This document shows positions 11,598-22,300 of a stretch of DNA of 64,000 nucleotides, piece after piece (within the stretch, counting starts at the first letter, position 1; each line of letters opens with the position of its first letter). The stretch spans positions 329,688,089 to 329,752,088 of the forward strand of contig NC_053489.1 in assembly GCF_905171775.1 (NCBI RefSeq). The letters are read 5' to 3'. A program made the translations under genes and the position numbers. The DNA comes from Rana temporaria. Taxonomy: Eukaryota; Chordata; Amphibia; Anura; Ranidae. The notes beneath the pieces were generated by a model, which saw only the letters and a program-made list of their open reading frames with translations, did no database searches and had not been told where the DNA came from.

Positions 11598-12798
11598 TCA
11601 GTGGTGTGCATTCTCCTTGTGCCATGATGAATGTGTGTGTTTAACGTGTAAAGATACGTTCCACAAGACAACTCCTGACTGCTCTTCCCTCAGTAGACCG
11701 GGTTTGCGTTGGTTAGGGGGGGGATTGCGTGGTTCGGGGGTCAGGTCATCACGTATCTCAATCTCCAGGCTCTTTCTCATGGCAAAGTTGTGTAGAATGC
11801 AACATGCGCCGATGATCTGGCACACAAAGTTTGGGGATAACAACAGGGTACCCCCAGACTTATCCAGGCATCGGAAACGGGACTTCAGGAAACCAAATGT
11901 GCGTTCCACCACTCCACGGGTACGTGTGTGTGCATCATTGTATCTTTGCTCTCCTGGGGTTTGGGGTTTCCGGTATGGAGTCATGAGATGGGGTCCAAGT
12001 GCATATGCCGCGTCACCTGGAAGGGAAAAGACAGGAGGATGTTAGTCATGCATGTGCCCCTTGTGATGTCTGCATCATGGGGGGCGGACAGACATGCCTG
12101 ACACCCATGTCACTCACCAACCAGCCAGATGTCCCCATACACGTTCTGTTCGAATTCTGTGGAGATGGGGCTTTGACGGTATATGTAGCTGTCGTGGCTG
12201 GACCCTGGATGTTTGGCACGGACGTGCCATATGAGGCATTGGGCATCGGCTATCACCTGTACGTTGATGGAATGCCAGTGCTTCCGATTGCAGTATATGT
12301 GCTCTATGTCACGTGGGGCCGTAGTGCCACATGTGTGCAATCAATAGCCCCCACGGTGAGTGGGAATCCTGCAATTTGATAGAAATCCGCCATTGTCTTC
12401 ACCCGCAGGTCCTCCTGGGTGGGTTTGATGAAGTGTTGGGACATGTGTCTGAGGATTGCGGGGACAACCTGGTGCACACATCTGCTCATGGAGGATTATG
12501 ACATCCCAGCCACGACTCCACTTGTACGCTGAAACGAGCCACTTGCCAGGAAATGCAGTGTTGACAGTACCTTGACCAGTGGCTCCACTGCATGTGAGCG
12601 ATGTGTCTTGCTGGTGATGTCATCATGCAGGGTTCTGGCTAATTCCTGGATGGCTTCAGGGCTGAATCTGAAAATGCGAAATACCTCCAAATCACCCATG
12701 CCAAAGATGTTCATGCGCGTTTGGTATATCCTCTCCCGTGCCCTCCTACGAGTCGGTTCACACAGTAGTATTGCTAGGACCATGGCTGCCCCTGGCAT
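11598..12798 (-). pseudogene. PIF/Harbinger transposase (HARBI1-like)
   Basis: A DDE transposase, read leftward from the ATG at 12798 (MPGAAMVLAILLCEPTRRR). Catalytic blocks in order are FPLTVGAIDCTHVAL (first Asp, near 12330), PGSSHDSYIY (second Asp, near 12200) and GVVERTFGFLKSRFRCLD (Glu, near 11900). A 101-base intron at 12017-12117 separates DIWLV from GDAAYALGPHLMTPY. A TAA at about 12487 interrupts the N-terminal part, and a frame change near 12315 follows HVALRP. The LTR insertion begins only 22 bases upstream of the start codon, so the promoter region was split as well. Similar in layout to the domesticated gene HARBI1, but the terminal repeats show a transposon. Confidence 0.9.
12017..12117 (-). 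other. predicted intron in Harbinger transposase
   Basis: On the minus strand the donor reads TTG|GTGAGTGAC and the acceptor CCCTTCCAG|GTGACG. Joining the flanking frames restores a continuous transposase across the boundary. Short single introns are common in Harbinger transposase genes. Confidence 0.7.
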
Positions 12799-12819
12799 GT
12801 TGGCACACAGATATGTTGT

Positions 12820-13271
12820 TTTCAGGAATGCTGGTAGATCAGACTGTGTGACCACACAGAGGAATCCAAGAGGGAACAGGAACCAATGTAAACAGGCAAA
12901 GGGAAGAACGGGTCCAGGATAAGCTCAGGATGGGGAACAGAAACTGAGTCCAGATAGCAGGGTCAGATAACAGGCTCAGGTTCAGGAGGTATGACGATAC
13001 CAGGGCGAGGAGTGATTACACACGCCGGGTATTTATAGAGGCGTACTGATTGCATTCAGGTCACACCTGAACGCAGGAAGGGCTGTATGCTCCATACTGC
13101 CAAGAACGCCCCGCTGGTGGACGCCAGTACTGCAGCCCAAGGATCACATAATACCACCAGGGGAGAGCTCCCCTGGCAGTCCAAGACTGCCGGGAGACAC
13201 CTGGTGGTGGGCCACAGTACTGCACGCCAAATACCAGGCAGTAACACCAGCAGGGGGAACCTTCCCTGACA
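12820..13271 (-). repeat. 3' LTR (452 bp, internally deleted)
   Basis: Matches the 669-bp LTR at 14886-15554 except that about 217 bases are missing after CACAGAGGAA. The breakpoint lies between two short AGGAA-containing repeats in the longer LTR, which suggests a microhomology-mediated deletion after insertion or during replication. Confidence 0.88.
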
Positions 13272-14823
13272 GTACCCCCCCCCAAAGGAGCGGCCTCCGG
13301 ACGCTCCAATTAGATGTTGCTGGGGGAAGTCCGTGGTGTCAAGCTGGGCAGCAGATAAAGTCACATCAGGTTGGGCCGGATGAAAGTCCATGACTCTTAA
13401 CAGGGCAAAGTGCAGCTCAAGCTGGGCAGCGGGTACAGAAATCTTAGGTTGGACAAAAAGTACATCAAGCTGGGATGCAGATAGGGGCAAATCAAGCTGG
13501 GCAGCAGACTCCGGGTCGTCGAGCTGGGCAGCAAACTCCGGGTCGTCGAGCTGGGCAGCAAGCTCCGGGTCGTCGAGCTGGGAAGCAAGCTCCGGGTCGT
13601 CGAGCTGGGCAGCAAACTCCGGGTCGTCGAGCTGGGCAGCGGGCAGGGACACCTCAGACTGGGCAGCGGACAGGAACGTCACAGGCAGGGCGGATGGCAC
13701 TGAAACAGGCAGGGCAGATGGCACTGAAACAGGCAGGGCAGATGGCACTGGCACAGGCTGGCAAACTGGCACAGCAACTTCAGGCTGGCAAACTGGCACA
13801 GCAACTTCAGGCTGGCAAACTGGCACAGCAACTTCAGGCTGGCAAACTGGCACATGAACTTCAGGCTGGCAAACTGGCACAGGAACTTCAGGCTGGCAAA
13901 CTGGCACAGGAACTTCAGGCTGGCATACAGGATCAGGCTGGCAAACTGGCAGCATAGCAGGTAGAGGTTTGGCAGAATCAGGTTCAGCTGGCATGCAAGC
14001 AGACTGGAGCAGGTTGGTTGGTGTGGAGACAGGTTGGGTTACTGGCAGGATCATCTTGGTTGGGAAAAACTTTCGTTTTTTTCTTGGGCTTAGCCACAGA
14101 AGCTTTGTAGGTAAGGGGTGCAGCGGACTGGAAAGGAGGATTGGGATATGGCAGAGTAGAGGGAACAGTAGCTGGAGGAAGTTTTTGTGGGTTAGTAGGC
14201 GGCTGAGAAGAGACAGGTGGGTTGTATGCAGGATAGGTACAGGGAGCAGAGACTGGATATTGGTATCTGGTGGGAAGCAGTGTATACCGAGCTTCGACTG
14301 GGGTTGCCATTGGTGATGGACAGATGGATCTTTGGGAAGGTGAGTGGTTAATGGCAGGGCTGGAAACAGGTGGTTTGGCAGAAATCAGGAGATCTGACCA
14401 TGCCTGCAGCACAGGCTGAACAAAAGCAGGTTCACACACACCTTGTCTAATCAGAGACTGCACAGAACAAATGCATTCAGACAACTTTTGCTGGGGACAG
14501 GAGGAATAATGCTCATCAAAAGACGCCGGATCATCCTCTAATAACCACACCAGGGATTCAACTTGGTCATGACTGAAGGGGGGAGAGAAATCGTCACTGC
14601 CATCAGGAATAAATGACAGAGCTGTCTTTACACACAACCAAGTTAATGCCTGAACATCATCATAAGACATATAACCCTGATCCACCATGGAATGGGCTGA
14701 TCGGATGGCTTCCATCAGCTGGTCACTTGTCCATCCCTCAAAAACCTGGCGACAATATTCCTCATCCTCCTCTGCCAGCAGAGAATAGTAAATAATTTCA
14801 TTGAAATCCATCTTTAGAGCCAC
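13056..14823 (-). pseudogene. unidentified protein of the non-autonomous LTR element
   Basis: I do not recognise this protein. From an upstream minus-strand start near 14811 it reads as an acidic, helical N-terminal domain of about 150 residues (YYSLLAEEDEEYCRQVFEGW and WLLEDDPASFDEHY), then a Pro/Ser-rich middle, then a frame change near 14000 into long 8-9-residue repeats: AQLDDPEFA-like units (27 bp, about five) and VCQPEVAVP-like units (27 bp, about eight), plus ALPVSVPS units. No zinc knuckle, protease or RT motif is visible. It occupies the gag position of the element, so a structural or packaging role is possible, but this is inference. The end runs into the 3' LTR. Confidence 0.55.
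13495..13960. repeat. coding minisatellites, 24-27 bp units
   Basis: About five copies of a 27-bp unit containing CCGGGTCGTCGAGCTGGG at 13505-13640, a 24-bp unit (GGCAGGGCAGATGGCACTGA) at 13680-13750, and about eight copies of a 27-bp unit (CAGGCTGGCAAACTGGCACA) at 13750-13950. Unit lengths are multiples of three and keep frame on the minus strand. Confidence 0.88.
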
Positions 14824-14885
14824 ACACTACACCAGTATGGTTCCTCAAAGCAATCACGTCTGATCAAGGGAGGGCCCTGGTATAC

Positions 14886-15554
14886 TGTCAGGAATGCTGG
14901 TAGATCAGACTGTGTGACCGCACAGAGGAACCAAACAAGGTGAGTAGTGAAATAAAAAGTGTTTATTTACAAATGTGTGAACCACCAGTGCACAATAAAA
15001 CGACAAACAGTATGTACAAATAAAGGGGAATACCGTATTCATAAACGAGCCAAGCCGAGGTCATACACATGGGAGGTCAGTAGATGGGTGAGGATGGGAA
15101 CACAGCGGATCAGGGAGCGGATGGATGGACAGGCTGCGGGGCAGGAATCCAAGAGGGAACAGGAACCAATGTAAACATGCAAAGGGAAGAACGGGTCCAG
15201 GATAAGCTCAGGATGGGGAACAGAAACTGAGTCCAGATAGCAGGGTCAGATAACAGGCTCAGGTCCAGGAGGTATGACGATACCAGGGCGAGGAGTGATT
15301 ACACACGCCGGGTATTTATAGAGGCGTGCTGATTGCATTCAGGTCACACCTGAACGCAGGAAGGGCTGTATGCTCCATACTGCCAAGAACGCCCCGCTGG
15401 TGGACGCCAGTACTGCAGCCCAAGGATCACATAATACCACCAGGGGAGAGCTCCCCTGGCAGTCCAAGACTGCCGGGAGACACCTGGTGGTGGGCCACAG
15501 TACTGCACGCCAAATACCAGGCAGTAACACCAGCAGGGGGAACCTTCCCTGACA
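14886..15554 (-). repeat. 5' LTR (669 bp)
   Basis: Begins TGTCAGGAATGCTGG and ends CCTTCCCTGACA on the plus strand. It is the complete version of the LTR pair. Next to its inner edge the minus strand reads CCTGACAGTATACCAGGGC, where a primer-binding site would be expected; I cannot assign the tRNA. Confidence 0.88.
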
Positions 15555-15975
15555 GTTGTCCTGCAAGTGTGGGTGCTCAGCTCGTCCATAACGGTGCTGC
15601 TGTAGCTGCTCTCCAGCTGACCTGTGGACGTCTGTTGCTAAGTTGCCCCTGCTTTTAGGAGGAGCAAGTTTGCGCTGGGCGTACAACTTGCGCGCACTGC
15701 GTGCATACTGCGCCTGACACGCGCATGTTTGTGAATTTGCGTATCTCCCTCATTTGCATATTTGCATAGGAAACCAATGGGAGCGCAAGATGCGCCCAGC
15801 GTAAAAATGCTCATAAAATACGCCGGCGGAGAAAAGTTACGTCGGTTGGAAGAAGCCTAATTTCAGGCGTATCTCTTTTTGTGGGTACAGCGCATGGTTA
15901 CGACGGCGCAGATTTTGACTTACGTGGCGCATATCGAGATACGTCAGCGTAAGTCCTACCTGAATCTACCCCATT

Positions 15976-17472
15976 ATCTTTTACATCTGTGCCAGGAATG
16001 AGGCTTCAGTTTGAACTTTTCTGCTGTTTAGGGTAAACACTCTCACATATGGACTTGTTCTACATAGACTATTTTAGGTTCCTTTGGATGTTAGGACCTA
16101 CTGCTGTTTAGATTTCATACATTTATTGTGCTTTCCTCCCTTTTCCTTGTACTATTCACATATTTTGGATGTGATATATAATGTTACTCTCAATAATATA
16201 TTGTTGGAACAAAAAAATAAATAAAGAAAAAGTAAATGTATGAATTTAATTTTAGTAATTTCTAGCTATAGTTCTATTAACAATATTATTCAGGAACCTC
16301 CTGAGTTCCAGGCATTTCAGATAAAAATATGTATTTTATTTAAGCAAGCTTCTATTTTTAGAATTCCTAGTATTAAAAAAAAAAATAATATTTATATCAC
16401 TAGATGAATGTGTGCTCACATTTCAAACTTGCCAAGTGACTCCAAAATGTTATTTCTTTGTTTACTTATGTGCAAGCAAAATTCACTTAAATAATTTTAA
16501 ATGGGTTTATTTTTAATATCAGCTATTTATGGTGTTCATAAAAATAACACGATAACAGCTTACAATAACACCTAGAAGTAAGAGTTCATCTAAAGGGAAA
16601 CATTACTGGTATCATTTATAGTATGGTGATAGGGTAACATCAGCACTTTTGATGCTATATTTTGGTAATAAAAGCATTAAGTTAAATAGAGCTTAGATAG
16701 AAGCTTTCATTTTTATGTTGTTCATTACTGTAAGTCATCTCCTGACTTTGATCTCATCATTAATCAGCTTGTTTAATGTCCTCTTAAAATACATAAAAAA
16801 AAAGAAGACAGTGTAATTGTATTTGGTGACCCTGAAGTGTATTTTGGTTTGTATAATTTTATCATGACAAACCATCATTGTTTTAGTGTTACCTCTTGCT
16901 GATGCAAACAAGTCAAAGTATATGTAAAACATTTTTACAAATCATACAAATAATTACTCCTGGAGGAGATATAACATAGCCTATTACATATTAAGATTTA
17001 TAAACAGTGGTTTGCACATACGGAGCATGATACACATCTATAATTATGGAATAACTTAGTTAAAGATTATTAGGGTTATTTGTTTAGCACATCAGGGAAA
17101 ACTGATTTGTTTGTATACTGTATGTACTCAGACAACTTTTATGAAGTCTTTCAAACATAGATAATGGCTATAAACATGTCTGGCAGGGTTCTGCGGTAGT
17201 GAGCCCTTGTAGAATGCCAACTTGGGGTTCTCCAGGGCATGGAGCATAAGCTTCAGCCTGCTCCTTCACCAGGGTCCCTAAAGGTGTGAATGCACTTGTA
17301 GCAAGCTTGAACTAAGAGAAACCCCCAGGTACACCCAGTTGAAAATGAGGAGCCTACTATTGTATGCAGAGTACAGGTGGCAGGAGACAAAGGAGGGATC
17401 TGGGAAATGAGCCGATGCAGGTAAGCAAAACTGTTAGAAAAAGCTGAGGTTGATACATGGGAAGTAAGACAC
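15976..17472. other. AT-rich region, no gene recognised
   Basis: About 1.5 kb with no long frame, no terminal repeats and no similarity that I recognise to the other elements. It contains several AATAAA-like words but nothing that supports a transcript. This may be older flanking DNA of the chromosome. Confidence 0.5.
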
Positions 17473-17799
17473 TTAAAGGGGTTGTAAAGCTAAATGTTTT
17501 TTCACCTTAATGCATCCTGGACAGATTGATAGCAGCACAGCCATTGGCTGCCACTGCTGTCAATCACAGCTATGCCCGCCACTGTATCACGGGAGCGCGC
17601 TCGCAAAATCTTTCCACCATGCGAGCTCGTTTGCATGAAGGTGGAAAGCTTTTGCGAGGAGGAGCCGAGACAGCCGCCGATGGACCCCAGAAGACAGGGT
17701 TAGGGGACACTCTGTGCAAAACGAGCTGCACAGTAGAGGTAAGTATAACATGTTTGTTATTTAAAAAAATAAAAAAGTTTGCCTTTAGTGTTCCTTTAA
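17473..17799. mobile_element. TTAA-flanked MITE, about 320 bp
   Basis: TTAA at 17473-17476 and 17796-17799 bounds sequence with imperfect inverted ends (AAGGGGTTGTAAAGC against AAGGAACACTAAAGGC in reverse complement). TTAA duplication is typical of piggyBac and Kolobok transposons. No coding capacity. Confidence 0.65.
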
Positions 17800-17946
17800 T
17801 ACAAGTAATAGGCAAACAGGAGCTCAGAGAATTAGGATGTTGCTCAGGTAATGCAGACAATACTGAGCGTCACTTATGTAGTGAGTCAAACTGGAAAGTA
17901 GGCCAGGAAGTGATAGAAGGGAGAGGAATGTAAACCCACAGTAAAC

Positions 17947-18544
17947 AGTGCCTTGAAAAAGTATTCAGCACTTGATATTTTCCACATTTTGTCATCTTGC
18001 AACCAAAAAAAAAAACGTAAATGTATTTTATTGGGATTTTATGTGATAGACTAACACAAAGTGGCACATAATTGTCAAGTGAAATTAAAATGATAAATGG
18101 TTTTCATTTTTTTTTACAAATAAATATGTGAAAAGTGTGGCGTGCATTTGTATTCAGCCCCCCTTCGTGGAACCACCTTTTGCTGCAATTACAGCTGCAA
18201 ATCTTCTTGGGTATGTCTCAAATAGCTTTGTACATCTAGAGAGTGACACTTTTGCCCATTATTCTTTGCAAAATAGCTCAAGCTCTGCCAGATTGGATGG
18301 AGAGCATCTGTGAACAGCAAGTCTTGCCAAGGATTCTCAATTGGATTAAGGTATGGGCTTTGACAGGGCCATTCTAACACATAAATATGCTATGATCTAA
18401 ACCATTCTATTGTATCTGTGGCTGTATGTTTAAGGTTGTTATCCGGCTAGAAGATGAACCTCCACCCCAGTCTCACAATATTTGCAGACTCTAGCAGATT
18501 TTCATTCTTAGATTGCCCTGTATTTGGCTCCATCCATCTTCCCA
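17947..18544 (-). mobile_element. Tc1-like element, truncated
   Basis: Starts with a terminal motif AGTGCCTTGAAAAAGTATTC and AT-rich UTR. It then encodes, on the minus strand, the C-terminal part of a Tc1 transposase (LEWPCQSPYLNPIENPW at about 18340-18380, where NPIE holds the catalytic Glu). The frame is broken and the right side stops abruptly at 18544, where an L2-like LINE begins. Confidence 0.75.
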
Positions 18545-19333
18545 TCTTCCCATAACCGGAAAAATCACCCCGCGTCAACATGGACTCCCCCGCCCATTCT
18601 GGGTAAAACTATCACCCCTAGCACCAAAGTCAAAAGTCTCAGAGTCATTTTCGATACCTACATGACAATGGATGCACAAATAGGGTCAGTAGTCAGCGGA
18701 TCCCATCATCTGCTGCGCCTACTACGTAGATTCACGCCCTTTATCCTGAAAGAGGACATTGCAGTCGTGGTGGGAACAATCATCAATTCCAGACTCGACT
18801 ACGCAAATGCCCTCTATCTAGGACTTCCCAAATACCAAATCACTTGTCTGCAAGTCGTTCAAAATACGGCCGCTCGACTAGTGACTGGAAAAAAACCATG
18901 GGAATCAATCTCACCTTCACTGATATCCCTTCATTGGTTGCCAGTAAAAGACAGAATCACTTTCAATTCACTCTGCCTAATACATAAGTGTATTCAAGGC
19001 AATGCCCCCCAATATCCATGCAAAAAAATAAAAGCCCATAACCCCAATCGCATTCTGCGATCCACCAATCAAAACCTACTCCAGATACCCAAAGCCAGAT
19101 ACAAGTCCAAAGGAGATCGAAGATTTGCAGTCCAGGGACCTCGCCTGTGGAATGCACTACCAACCACCATCCGACTGGAGTCGGACCACTTGGCCTTCAG
19201 GAGAAAGATTAAAACCCATCTCTTCTGAGGTCAAGGGGTTCCTTACCCATGAAATGGATACAGCGCCCAGAGGCGATTCAGTTCGCATGAGTTGCGCTTT
19301 ACAAGTCTCTCACTCACTCACTCACTCACTATA
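18545..19333 (+). pseudogene. L2/CR1-like LINE, ORF2 C-terminus and tail
   Basis: A 5'-truncated LINE. The frame encodes the part of ORF2 after the RT catalytic site (VVGTIINSRLDYANALYLGL, LQVVQNTAARLVTG, SLHWLPVKDRITFN, GPRLWNALPTTIR and a terminal KTHLF) and ends at 19228. The 3' end is GTTGCGCTTTACAAGTC followed by a (TCAC)n-type simple repeat at 19308-19330. This structure is typical of L2-clade tails rather than poly-A. Confidence 0.88.
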
Positions 19334-22300
19334 TTATTTCCCTCCTTTCTGGTGAATCTCTAGCCTGGGCTGCTCCCATGTGGGAGAAGAATGATCCGGT
19401 AGTTTCCAGCCTGTCTGACTTCCTGAAGCTCTTCCATAACATCTTCGAGGAGCCGGCTTGGGCCTCTTCAGCCGCTAGTGCTCTTCTACGTCTCCGCCAA
19501 GAATCCTGTTCAGTGGGACAATATGATCTTCAGTTCTGTATTCTCTCAGCTGAATTGAGCTGGAACAATGAGGCCCTGGTCGCTACCTTTTTACATGGCC
19601 TCTCTGACCGAGTGAAGGACGAATTAGCGGGAAGAACCATCCCTGTCGGTCTGGACGATGTCATTTCCCTATGCAACCAGATCGATATTCGTTTTCAGGA
19701 GAGGTCCATAGAAAAAATAAGCCAACGCTCCTTATGTCTTAGCCAGTCTGAGCTCCCCTCACTTCGTCCCGTGGACCATCCTCTGCCTGCTGAGGAACCT
19801 ATGCAGATGGGCCGGACCAGACTATCAGGAACCTGTACTCACCGAGGCCGAGATGCTGAGGACGGCTCACCCTTGCGACCCTGCGCAGTCCACTCTCTGG
19901 AGTTGAGACAGAGGAGGGAAGGCACAAGGAGGCACCGGTGCCGGAAGCAGGTTGGTAGACTTGGTGCGTCTGATGGTAGCTGAGCAGGCGTGGAAGACTG
20001 GAAACAACTGGAGATCAGGCAGGTACTGACAGGAGGTCCAGAAGAACCGAGCAGGAGACAAAGACAAGTCCGGGTCACAGGCCGTGGGTCAAGGGCTGGG
20101 CGAAGGCAGAGAAAGTCCGTAGTTACAAGCCAAGGTCAAAGGGCAGGAGACGGCAGCAATCCAAGATACGTTAGCCAAAAGGTCAGAGGTTCCGGGTGAG
20201 AGGAGAGTCGTCAGGAAGTCCGGGTCAAAACAAGAAGATATGGCAACAGGTAGACTCACTAAAGCTGATGACAAACCAGCAACCTGTTCAGGGAATGCTG
20301 CTGGTTTAAATAGGAGTGTCAGTCCGTGCGCACGTCCACGCACACGACGCGCCGCTGTACCGCGCATACGTGCGCGCAAATTGCACACAGGTATGCGCCG
20401 AAGCCCCATTCCACCGCGCATGTGCGGGAGTCTGTCAGGGACGGGACTAGTACCCTGACACAGACTAACCCCCGAAGAACGTGCTAAGCGCATAACTCTG
20501 GGCTTGTGCCTCTATTGTGGAGGCAAGAGACACTTTCGTGACTCCTGCTCGATTCGCCCGGGAAACGCTTGGGTCTAATACATTTAGAAGGTGGAGTATT
20601 CAATTGACCCTTGTATATCTGGATTCCGGGGCTGCCGGCAACTTTATCGACTGGAGAACTGCTTCTTCTATGAAGCTCACCCTCTCACCCCTCACTACGC
20701 CACTGGTAGTCTCGGCAATTGATGCCACTGTTCTCCCAGGGGGGCCCTATTCGCTTCCAGGCACTACCTATTAGGATGTCGATAGGGATTCTCCACCAGG
20801 AGTGGATATCCTTTCTCATCCTACCCAAAGCCTTTACCCCCATTGTATTGGGCCTTTCTTGGCTACAGCTCCACTCTCCCCATGTGGACTGGGTCTCTGG
20901 GCAGATCCTGGCTTGGGGTCCTTCATGTTTCTCGTCATGTCTTTCCAAGGTGACTCCCAAGGAGAGACTTCCGGTTGCTACCACATCGGTATCTTCCCAC
21001 TGCATACAGCGATTACCGGAATGTGTTCTGTAAGAAATCGGCTGAGGTGCTTCCTCCCCATAGGTCTTTTGACTGTGCCATTGACCTTGTTCCTGGAGCA
21101 ACTCAGCCCAGGGGTCGTACATACCCTTTGTCCATCCCAGAGACCCAGGCCATGTCTGAGTATGTCGCAGAAAATCTTGAGAGAGGTTTCATCCGGAAAT
21201 CGTCATCGCCTGCAGGAGCAGGGTTCTTTTTTGTTGCCAAGAAGGATGGTACCTTGAGACCCTGCATTGATTATCGAGGCTTAAACGCTGTTACTATTAA
21301 AAATTGTTACCCCTTACCCTTAATATCTGAGCTAGGTTGAGGGGTGCCTCCATTTTCACTAAGTTGGATCTCAGAGGGGCGTACAACCTCATTCGAATAC
21401 GAGAAGGTGATGAATGGAAGACTGCGTTTAACACTCGAGACGGCCATTAAGAATACCTGGTCATGCCATTTGGGTTATGTAATGCCCCAGCCGTGTATCA
21501 AAACGTTGTCAATGAAATCTTCAGGGACCTGCTGTACCAGTTTGTTGTCATCTATCTGGATGACATTCTTATCTTTTTGGAAAATCTGTGTGTCCACAGA
21601 AACGCACTGTACTCCAGCGCCTTAGAGAGAATAATCTCTATGCCAAGCTGGAGAAATGTTCCTTTGAATGTTCTGAGGTCCTGTTTCTAGGTTACTTTGT
21701 CTCAAGCTTGGGTCTTTGTATGGATCCTGGGAAGGTCTTAGCCATTACCAACTGGCCTCTTCCTGCTAGCCTCAAGGCCACACAGCGCTTTCTTTGCTTC
21801 ACAAATTATTATAGGCAGTTCATAAGGAATTACTCTTCCATTGCCGCGCCTATTATTGCTTTGACAAAGAAGGGTGCTAATGCCAAAGACTGGCCCCCCG
21901 AAGCTGTCTCTGCGTTTCACGATCTGAAACAGGCCTTTGTCTCTGGGCCTCTCTTGAGGAGACCAAATCCTGGGGAGGCATTCTTTATTGAAGTGGACGC
22001 TTCTTCAGTGGGGGTGGGAGCGGGGCTTCTTCAACACTTTGAGAAGAGACGTTAACCATGTGCGTTCTTTTCCAAAAAAAATCCCAGGCAGAGAGAAATT
22101 ATGCCATTGGAACTTCTCGCGATCAAATTGGCGCTAGAAGAATGGCGTCATCTTTTGGAAGGTTCCCCTCACTCCATAACGATCTTCACCGATCACAATA
22201 ATCTACAATACTTACAGAATGCTAAACGTCTGAATCCCAGACAGGCCAGGTGGAGTCTCTTCTTTTCCTGTTTTAATTTCACGATTACGTACAAACCTGG

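Larger units (their letters stand above)
12820..15554 (-). mobile_element. short non-autonomous LTR element in Harbinger
   Basis: Two direct LTRs (12820-13271 and 14886-15554) with TG/CA-type ends (TTTCAGG, a variant of TGTCAGG, and CCTGACA) flank 1.6 kb. An exact 5-bp duplication GTTGT (12815-12819 and 15555-15559) marks the insertion. A G-rich polypurine tract on the minus strand (CTTTGGGGGGGGGTAC) abuts the 13271 LTR edge, which orients the element to the minus strand. Reverse transcriptase and integrase are absent; only the frame at 13056-14823 is present. It therefore needs enzymes from a partner element. Confidence 0.88.
9376..15972 (-). mobile_element. PIF/Harbinger transposon, both ends present
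   Basis: Left end GGGGTAGATTCAGGTAG at 9376 and right end reading CTACCTGAATCTACCCC at 15956-15972 are inverted repeats. Identical 3-bp flanks ATT (9373-9375 and 15973-15975) are the target duplication. It carries the usual two Harbinger genes in convergent layout: a Myb/SANT-like protein on the plus strand (9.8-11.2 kb) and the transposase on the minus strand (11.6-12.8 kb). An LTR element of 2.7 kb sits at 12820-15554. Without it the element would be about 3.86 kb. Subterminal DNA at both ends is dense in GCGC and CGCCGG words. Confidence 0.9.

Noticed and set aside
13390..13957. Plus-strand repeat proteins (SSWAASSG and GRRAGQQ types)
   Set aside because: They are shadows of the minisatellite in other frames; the LTR element's orientation (PPT, LTR ends) favours the minus strand.
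13495..13960. Regularly spaced 27-bp repeats could look like a CRISPR array
   Set aside because: No unique spacers between units; units are directly adjacent, in multiples of three, and lie in a coding frame of an LTR element in a vertebrate genome.
17947..18067. Independent small minus-strand protein in the Tc1 UTR
   Set aside because: The region matches a Tc1-type end and untranslated sequence; codon content is that of AT-rich UTR.
18524..18544. Start of the L2-like frame at 18524
   Set aside because: These codons come from the Tc1 remnant; the L2 similarity begins after about 18545, so the frame start is a chance fusion.
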